Below are positions 57,140 through 64,000 of a DNA stretch of 64,000 bases, in pieces. The number at the start of each line of letters is the position of its first letter. Position 1 is the stretch's first letter. Both the position numbers and the translations under genes were made by a program. This DNA comes from Hexactinellida sp. DTS-2022 (lineage: Eukaryota; Porifera; Hexactinellida): NCBI GenBank assembly GCA_028753945.1, contig JAPNXP010000001.1:17102501-17166500 (forward strand). The letters are read 5' to 3'. Under the pieces are notes generated by a model. It was not told the DNA's origin, searched no databases, and saw only the letters and a program-made list of their open reading frames with translations.

Positions 57140-58106
57140 CTCTAAGGCAATCCCGCGGTTGAATGGACTTGGACCATGGATGAACTAGTATAGTTAACTA
57201 AATATATGCAATGCAATTATTCTTCGAAATAAGTAATCCAGGGTGCTTCTACATATGTAATTGTTTTATATTAAGGTGGTCATGTACAAGACGCATATTT
57301 TTGAGGTACCACTTGGTCGAAATGACGTCACCGTATTGTCTAATAGGAAAAATATGCCAAAACTTTGAACGCATGTAAAATGTTCAATTTCGCTTTTTCA
57401 AACAAATTGCTGTGACTAATCCATCTAGGAGTATTTTACATAAAATATCTCAGAATCAATTATGGACTGTTACCACATTCCTCTGTTGCCTTGGAAACGT
57501 GAATTCAATGATTGAGGTATTATCTCGAGTAGGAATATAGTCACAGCTTAGTCAATGGATCCAATCGATAGCCCGTCCTTAACTTCCTATTCAATGATAA
57601 TACATTTCGATGCTCTATCTCCAACCAATTTTATGCAAAATGTGTATACTCATTTGAATGTGTATTACAATAATCACAATTCTCAGAAAATTGGTCGGAG
57701 ATAAGAGCATCGAAATGTATTATCATTGAATAGGAAGTTAAGGACGGGCTATCGATTGGATCCATTGACTAAGCTGTGACTATATTCCCACTCGAGATAT
57801 TACCTCAATTATTGAATTCACTTTTCCAAGGCAACAGAGGAATGTGGTAACATTCCATAATTGAGTCTGAGATATTTTATGTAAAATAACTCCTAGATGG
57901 GTTAGTCACAGCAATTTGTTTGAAAAGCGAAATTGAACATTTTACATGCGTTCAAAGTTTTGGCATATTTTTCCTATTAGACAATACGGTGACGTCATTT
58001 CGACCAAGTGGTACCTCAAAAATATGCGTCTTGTACATGACCACCTTAATATAAAACAATTACATATGTTGAAGCACCCTGGATTACTTATTTCGAAGAA
58101 TAATTG

Positions 58107-60746
58107 GGGGGAGTTACACTAGTCAGAATTTCGGAGTTGTCACAAGTCAGAATATTGCTAGTTGTCACAAGTCAGAATGTCTTTTTGGACTGTTGTCACA
58201 AGTCAGAATGTTTTTTTTGGACTATTGTCACAAGTCAGAATTGTTTTTTTGGACAGTTGTCACAAGTCAGAATTGTTTTTTGGACTGTTGTCACAAGTCA
58301 GAATTGTTTTTTGGACTGTTGTCACAAGTCAGAATAGTTTTTTGGACTGTTGTCACAAGTCAGAATAGTTTGTTTGGACAGTTGTCACAAGTCAGAATAG
58401 TTTTCCATTGTTGTCACCACAGTTCTCACTTTTAAGAATCCTCAATTAGTTTTAGTTCTTCGATTTATTTTTCACACTTATAGATACAATTAATGTTATA
58501 TAATTTCATCACTTCTGATACATTTGAAGATTATTCGTTATGATTTGTCACTGAAATTAGGCCGATTTCTGGACTCTAATCGTAGGCAATTTATTAATTT
58601 TAAGTTTTATAAACGAATATGGAATATACTTTACAAGAGTACAAACGTCGTGAAGGAAAAGTGTTTACAACTTCAGATGGACATAAATATATTCGGTCAA
58701 AAATCACTGAAAAATATGTTTACCTGAAATGCGGATTATTTAGACAGAATGATTGCAAGGGAACTAGCAGACTAAATCGGGAAACTGAATTAATTACTCC
58801 ATTGACACGGCACCATCACAGTAATGAAGATTATCAATCAAATGTCTTTGATCTAAAGACAAAATGTAAAACCCTTGCCAAACACACACAAACAAATTTT
58901 AGGAAAGTATTTAACGATGCAACAAGAACAGATCCATCATGATATATCTTTCGCAGAATGTGAAGCTGCAATGTATCGTGCAAGGAGGACTTCGCAACCA
59001 AAAATACCTCAATCAGCTTCAGAATTCTCTGAGATGTTATCAACTACACCTTTGGGTGATTATCACAAATTCACTGTCACGCGTAATGGCCAAATAGGAG
59101 TGGTTTTCTTTTTCCGACCAAATGAAAACTTTCATGCCTGAAGTTACTAACAAACAGTTTGATGGTACTTTCTTTACAGTCCCTGTTCAATTCTTCCAAC
59201 TTTGGACGATATTTGTGTCTATCGGAAGAAACACTTTACCAGCAATTCACTGCCTGTTGACTGCAAAGAATCAAGAGTTATATCAAGCTGTTTTAGAAAG
59301 CCTCAAAAAAAAAATCCCTCTATTTACACCCATCGCTTCCATGTCCGATTGGGAACCTGCAGCAAGGAATGCTTTTAGAGAAATTGATCCCCAAATGAGG
59401 ATTTTTGGATGTTGGTTCCATTATACCCAGCGAATTTGGGGCAAAACACAAAAGCTTGGGCTTAGCCAAGAGTTTAAGGACAAACCACAAGTTGCAAATT
59501 TTATCAGAAATCTAATGGCCTTACCTTTTCTACCTGCTGCTCTCATTAATTCTTCCTTTACCTTCCTCGAGCTGCCTACATTGGATAATATTACAAAGAT
59601 GAAACTTGACAAACTAGTGAAATATTTTAAAAAAGCGTTGGCTGAACCAAATTTCCTCAGAAGAACTTTCTATTTTTGAATTAGATATAGCAACGAATAA
59701 TGCTGCCGAAAGCTATCATTCAAAGCTGAAAACAATGATAAAAACTTGCCATCCAAGAATATGGACGTTTCTTGATACACTAAACGAGGTTATTCAAGAT
59801 ACCGACAATGAAATAGGTCGCTTATGTCTCGGAAAAGAAATTACTAGGCAAAGGAAAAGGAAAGCAATCAGAAACGATGATTGTCGGAGTATGCATAAAC
59901 AAAAGTTAAGGGAAGGGATTTATACTCCAATGGAATATGTTCAGGCTATCAGTCATACTATTGGTAAAATATCTATAGAAGACAGTTACCATTCAAGCGA
60001 TTCAGAATATTCTGATAATGAAACTCCTTATCAAAGTCCTAATGAAAGTCTTAATCAAGGAAATAGTTGTGTCGTTTGTCTCTCTCCACGAGCAACAACT
60101 TGGATTTTTATGCCATATCGCCATGCAAGTTGTTGTTCAAGCTGTAGCCAACAAATTGTAGAGTTGGGACAACCTTGTCCAATTTGTCGATCAAATATCG
60201 AAACTCGATTTGAAATATTTACTTCATAAATGGCAATCAATTCACTCTCTCTTCCATTTCATTATCCATCCAACAAGCTATAATTTCATTTTGTGTTTTT
60301 TCATTCCTTTATCAATATTTCATTAAACAGTCATTATAATTACAATACGGAAAAAAATTTCAGGGAAATGATAATTTTGAAAATATTAATAATAATTCTC
60401 ACTTGTAACAAAAATTTATAAAAACTATTCTGACTTGTGAGAACAATTTAAAACCATTCTGACTTGTGACAACAGTCTAAAAAAACTATTCTGACTGTGA
60501 CAACAGTCCAAAAAAACTATTCTTACTTGTGACAACAGTCCAAAAAACTATTCTGACTTGTGACAACGGTTCAAAAAACTATTCTGACTTGTGACAACTG
60601 TCCAAAAAAACAATTCTGACTTGTGACAACAGTCCAAAAAGACATTCTGACTTGTGACAACAGTCCAAAAAAACATTCTGACTTGTGACAACTAGCAATA
60701 TTCTGACTTGTGACAACATCGAAATTCTGACTAGTGCATGCGCCTC
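58107..60746. mobile_element. Mutator-like element (MULE), 2640 bp, with minisatellite termini
   Basis: Perfect 9-bp TSD GAATAATTG (58098-58106 and 60747-60755), in the Mutator range. Terminal parts share CACTAGTCAGAATTTCG. Each end is then an array of about ten units built on TTGTCACAAGTCAGAAT, direct on the left (to about 58410) and inverted on the right (from about 60405). The outermost 11 bp of the two ends match only partly. It encodes a decayed transposase. Confidence 0.9.
58619..60229 (+). pseudogene. MULE transposase with FLYWCH-like and RING fingers, frameshifted
   Basis: Parts in order: an N-terminal FLYWCH-type finger (GHKYIRSKITEKYVYLKCG ... HHHSN, from 58619); a linker; the MULE catalytic core at 59122-59679 (FDGTFFTVP, ASMSDWEPAA, FGCWFHYTQRIW, where the D of DGTF and the D of SDWE are likely catalytic acids); NNAAESYHSKL near 59700; and a C-terminal RING-HC finger (CVVC ... 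HASCCSSC ... CPIC, about 60070-60195). Frame changes near 58940, 59135 and 59655 break it, so this copy cannot make the full protein unless those are unrecognised introns. The cut-and-paste enzyme would bind the terminal repeats. A RING finger in a transposase is uncommon. Confidence 0.82.
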
Positions 60747-60829
60747 GAATAATTGCATTGCATATATTTAGTTAACTATACTAGTTCATCCATGGTCCAA
60801 GTCCATTCAACCGCGGCATTGCCTTAGAG

Positions 60830-61392
60830 CAGGGGTGCCCAACCTGTGATTCGCGAATCAAATGTGATTCTTTTCCTGAAAAATATGATTCGCGAAACAT
60901 TTGCTTCTTATTTTAATATACTATAATTTTTGAAAACAGCATTTTACTTATTTTATCGTAAATACAATTATTATTGAATACAGTTAAAATTGATGATTCT
61001 ACAAATATAATTAAGTTATTTCAATATTTTAAATCGTTCGTTTATTTCTTCCAAAAATCTTTGAGTAACTGTTGTAACTTTATTCATGGAAGTCAAGGAA
61101 GATTGTGTGAGCGAAAATATATTTTGTTGGTATTTCTTTACAACATTTAATGGACTCATTGACAATTTTGTATCCAATTGCAAGCAGTACCAACCATCAC
61201 ATTGATAAGAATTATATATTATTTATTTATTATAATAAATATATTAGAAATACATTTGATAACACCTGCTTTTTGTTTATTAATATTATTTGTTAATTAG
61301 GGGGTTTATGGAACCTCATTGTGGTCTATGATTCGAAAATTATATATCATTTGAAATGTGATTCACCACATGAGAAAGGTTGGGCAGCCCTG
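60830..61392. mobile_element. hAT MITE in the right arm, 563 bp
   Basis: Ends CAGGGGTGCCCAACC and GGTTGGGCAGCCCTG, with the perfect TSD CCTTAGAG (60822-60829 and 61393-61400), which is the complement of the TSD used in the left arm. The interior is unrelated to 56936-57139. Confidence 0.92.
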
Positions 61393-61432
61393 CCTTAGAG
61401 TATAGAATGCTATGGTTATGGTATACATATAC

Positions 61433-61579
61433 CAGGGCCGTAGTCACTGGTCAGGTTGGTCAGGTTTCAACCTGACCACTTTTAGTTGGTTGGACAGGTT
61501 AACCTGAACCCTTGGCCCTGTTGGTACTGTATCCAGCCCGGTCTTTTCTGACCACTTTTAATTGGTGGCTACGGCACTG
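61433..61579. mobile_element. 147-bp MITE with 5-bp TSD
   Basis: Ends CAGGGCCGTAGTCACTGG and GTGGCTACGGCACTG, flanked by TATAC (61428-61432 and 61580-61584). Three AACCTGACC-like units lie inside. Confidence 0.8.
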
Positions 61580-61739
61580 TATACAGTACATAAGATATAG
61601 GATCAACTAAAGCTAAGTCTATGTAAAAGCGTTATGGGTTGGTTCTAACGAATCTGTCACATTACTCTCCTCGAAATATAGTTGGCTGGTTAGTGACAGT
61701 CGATTCTAATTCTAAAGCCTCTGTTTAGCCCTACCTTCG

Positions 61740-62535
61740 TTAGGTTATATAATCCTCGTAGCTCTTGGGCTTCCTGTCTCTATTTGGGTATCTGCGCTGC
61801 TCAATTGTAGTCCCCGTAGCTTCTGTGTTGCCATTGTTTTCCGTTGTGCCGTCTGTCTCGACTTCTACTTCTGCGGCCCCTTCCGACTGGGCTGGCTCTT
61901 CTGGTTCGATGTTGGCTTCTGTTACTCCTGATTCCTCACTTATAGTTCCTGGGACGGTTATCTTCATGTCATTTCCTTCCCCCTCGTATAACTTGCATCT
62001 GTTGCCGTGAACCCATTTGCTACCTCTATCCCTTTTGATTTTGAGGTTGGCTCCTCTCCGCGCGACGACTTCGAAAGGTCCCTTGTACCTCACGTCCAAT
62101 GAGTCAGTCCGCGTTTCATTTCGTTCTAGTATGAAGTCCCCGGGTTCTATTTCCGCACTCCTGGCATTCTTGTCGTAGCGTGCCTGTCTCTTGACCTTGC
62201 TTAGTTCGTCGTTTTCTCTAGCAATTCTGTTGAGTTCGTCCTTACGTTCATTTAGTCTTTCTAGGTGGTGTTCATGCAAATCCATCACTGAGGGTGAGGG
62301 ACTCCAGTTTCTATTAGTGCGTCGATTGGAGACACGGGTAGTCTGCCGGTAATCAAGAGTTGGGCTGGAAACTTCGTGGAGTTTTCGGAGTTGTTGCAAT
62401 AAAGGTAACCTCCGGGAGTTGGCTGGGCCATGAATCTTTGCTTAGCTTCCTATCAAGTGTCAGACACCTTGCCACCTGTTTCACCAAGCCTATACTTCTT
62501 TCGGCCAATCCGTCAGCTTGTCGATGGTATGGTGA
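61740..62535 (-). pseudogene. Ty3/Gypsy-type pol relic: integrase C-terminal region
   Basis: The minus strand carries the last part of a retrotransposon integrase. It starts at about 62535 with SPYHRQADGLAER, typical of the end of the catalytic core, then a frame change near 62410, another near 62290, and an open frame to a stop at 61740. That frame includes an integrase C-terminal beta-barrel (GDFILERN, RYKGPFEV) and a hydrophilic acidic tail. Reverse transcriptase, gag and LTRs are absent from this window. It is a truncated, frameshifted fragment. Confidence 0.75.
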
Positions 62536-62718
62536 GGTAAATTAATGAGTAAATTAATTCATCCAATGATTCCAATCAGTTATTTGTGTTCCGTTTGTAT
62601 AGCTGTTGTATTCCTATTTGATTTCCCATAATATAAACAACAATTGAATATACATATAGACCAATAAAATTCAACCTTACATTTGTGTTGTTGGACAATT
62701 TAATAGTCATACCTATTG

Positions 62719-62864
62719 CAGGGCCGTAGGAACACGGGCGGCAGGTGCGGCATAGGCCGCACCAATATTTTAGGTGCCCGCATCATAATTCGGGTTATAC
62801 ACTGCGAATCAATTAAGTGACGTCACTTGGCCGCACCAATAATAATTGGCCTACGACGGGCCTG
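62719..62864. mobile_element. 146-bp MITE with 5-bp TSD
   Basis: Ends CAGGGCCGTAGGAACACGGG and GGCCTACGACGGGCCTG, flanked by TATTG (62714-62718 and 62865-62869). Confidence 0.8.
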
Positions 62865-63540
62865 TATTGCTATAGTATATAGATCGGGTTGACATATTTT
62901 GCCAACTTCAGTCATAATTGACATACTAAATCCAAACTTGTTATTAAACTATTACGTATGCCACTTAAAAAACGTTCGCGTGTTGGTAATGATTGTAAAA
63001 AAACGCCCAATACAGCGAGAAAGCGATTAAAACGTGAAAATGAAACTTACCACCAAATACAAAGCGTATAAAACGTAGTAAACTGGCAGAAAAACACCTC
63101 CCGGAGGGCGGCTTTTCGGCTAGTTTAGCATAAAAGGACTTAACACTTTATCTGTGATGATTGTACCTTCCGGTGGTGGCATAAATATTTCTGCATCGTA
63201 GAGATCAAAATTGTTGACTGTCTCTGAGTGATAGGACTATATGTTCAGTTACTGCATCAAATTGAGGAAGCACAGTATGTGGATTAGCAATACGTATCGG
63301 TGGTAATAGGTGTAGATATCCAAAAGAAAAACATTCAAACATCCTAGCATGAAACAATAATAATGATTTGAACTTACATAATAGCTATGTAGGTCGTCTT
63401 CGTGTAGGATGTTATTCTAATAATCTTCAGGAACTCCGTAATAGAGAGGCCAAATATTGGTTTCCTGTTCAACACTGATTCATAGATAGGTATTGTGGTG
63501 AAGCTTTATCTATCTTAGATATTTAATCCATTGATATGAG

Positions 63541-63830
63541 ATGAGGCCACGCACTAGTATGAAGACTAGCCGCTCTAGTCGACCTCAAATCATAGGGATG
63601 ATATGTGAATGGTTTCGTCCCATTGCAGGGACTCCTCAGGAGAGTAACCCTCGACCACCATGCGTACTGCGGTCATGTGCCCTTAGCACACCCGTATTGC
63701 CCATGTGTCCTTCCACATGGTACCAGTCGTACTGCCGGACTTAACCCTACAGACTTACTCATGAATGTAGTGTCCGTACTGCCACCTATAGTCTTTCCCA
63801 AGGACTATACTCCTGAAGGCTACAGGTAAT
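63541..63830. repeat. Repeat bearing a hammerhead ribozyme
   Basis: GC-richer than its surroundings. The right part (TCTTTCCCAAGGACTATACT) is shared with the repeats at 21436 and 33160; the left part holds hammerhead motif 3. Open frames here are not conserved proteins. It resembles the small non-coding retroelements called retrozymes in having a ribozyme and no protein, but two tandem ribozymes were not found. Confidence 0.55.
63608..63659 (-). ncRNA. Hammerhead ribozyme motif 3
   Basis: Minus strand: stem III 5' GGTGGT, cleavage-site C at 63653, stem I GAGGG-TTA-CTCTC, core CTGAGGA (position 7 is naturally variable), stem II GTCCC-TGCAAT-GGGAC, then GAAA and stem III 3' ACCATT. Upstream flanking sequence GCAGTACGCAT is close to GCAGTATGCAT beside motif 2. 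Confidence 0.82.
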
Positions 63831-63844
63831 GTCTATAACACCAA

Positions 63845-64000
63845 CATTGATCATTTTCGTTATCAATCACCTTTATGAAGAGTGTATCTTTGATGTCTCT
63901 ATTTACCCGTTCAACTGCTCCCTGGCACTCTGGATGGCGAGCCTTGCCATGAACAATCTTTATATCCTGCTATTCTTTTGCAAGAGTTGAAAACAAGAGA
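63845..64000 (-). pseudogene. Integrase core fragment (retroviral-type, SCAND3/KRBA2-like)
   Basis: The minus strand contains KIVHGKARHPECQGAVER followed by VNRDIKDTLFIKVID, matching the catalytic-core end of integrases of the Gypsy/GIN kind that are often domesticated in animals (VHGKPRHPQSQGSVER.N). An in-frame TAG lies just before it. The frame runs to the window edge, so length and intactness beyond are unknown. Confidence 0.6.

Larger units (their letters stand above)
56914..61414. mobile_element. Palindromic transposon holding three further elements
   Basis: Ends CATAGCATTCTATACTCTAA and TTAGAGTATAGAATGCTATG, with the perfect 7-bp TSD GTTATGG (56907-56913 and 61415-61421). The arms run inward to a centre near 57640. 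The right arm is split at 58106/60747 by a Mutator-like element, and each arm carries a different hAT MITE at the same position. The interior has weak similarity (ACTTCCTATTCA, GATAATACATTT) to the foldback family at 13864, so the two may be distant relatives. A one-armed copy lies at 42981-43535. Confidence 0.88.

Noticed and set aside
58139-58410. Evenly spaced 17-bp repeats that look like a CRISPR array
   Set aside because: The same repeats occur inverted at 60405-60720 as ends of a transposon with a 9-bp TSD; the spacers are near-identical TTTTTTGGACTG sequences; and the genome is eukaryotic.
62958-63062. Short Lys/Arg-rich start (MPLKKRSRVGNDCKK) like the N-terminus of Helitron helicase-type ORFs
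   Set aside because: Stops after about 35 codons, with no downstream Rep or helicase motif.
63090-63260. Minus-strand FDLYDAE...PPEGTII resembling a dUTPase motif 1
   Set aside because: Only one weak motif, no downstream motifs in any frame; could be chance.

Overview
The window is from a eukaryotic nuclear genome, most likely an animal. It holds spliced genes with GT-AG introns of about 0.3-2 kb, animal-type families (exportin-2/CSE1L, actin, a coiled-coil NHL-repeat protein, TRAF/MATH relics, a GT10 fucosyltransferase, a GT32 glycosyltransferase, a proteinase K-like subtilase), and a dense load of cut-and-paste DNA transposons. The mix suggests an early-branching animal such as a sponge or cnidarian, but nothing here fixes the species. 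No CRISPR array, rRNA or tRNA was recognised.

Layout. 1-124 (-): first exon of a divergent actin. 125-4980: AT-rich, MITEs only. 4992-13325 (-): eight exons encoding the N-terminal 600 residues of CSE1L, with no 3' half visible. 13.9-25.5 kb: two large palindromic transposons around a single-exon GT10 gene (18675-19988). 26.0-30.1 kb (-): a complete five-exon secreted subtilase. 31.6-38.5 kb: a hammerhead ribozyme motif, a MATH fragment, a TRAF relic with in-frame stops, a third palindromic transposon and an OTU-like relic. 40295-41551 (+): an intact NHL-repeat gene; 50291-51525 (+) is a broken relative. 43-55 kb is otherwise repeats, including a second hammerhead motif and several nested transposons. 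55833-56714 (+): GT32 glycosyltransferase. 56907-61421: a nested transposon stack (a palindromic element holding two hAT-type MITEs and a Mutator-like element). 61.7-64 kb (-): two integrase relics and a third hammerhead motif.

The genes do not form one pathway. Two (GT10, GT32) are membrane-anchored glycosyltransferases of the secretory route, one is a secreted protease, and CSE1L would recycle importin-alpha. The strongest signals are in the repeats: three hammerhead ribozymes with a covarying stem II; three copies of a foldback transposon with 7-bp target duplications; two different hAT MITEs in the same 8-bp target at mirror positions of one palindrome; paralogous copies that act as empty sites; and many small hairpins built on the core GCGAAGC.

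Target-site duplications (TSDs) and exon borders were read by eye. Family names for transposons without a transposase are inferred from terminal sequence and TSD length.
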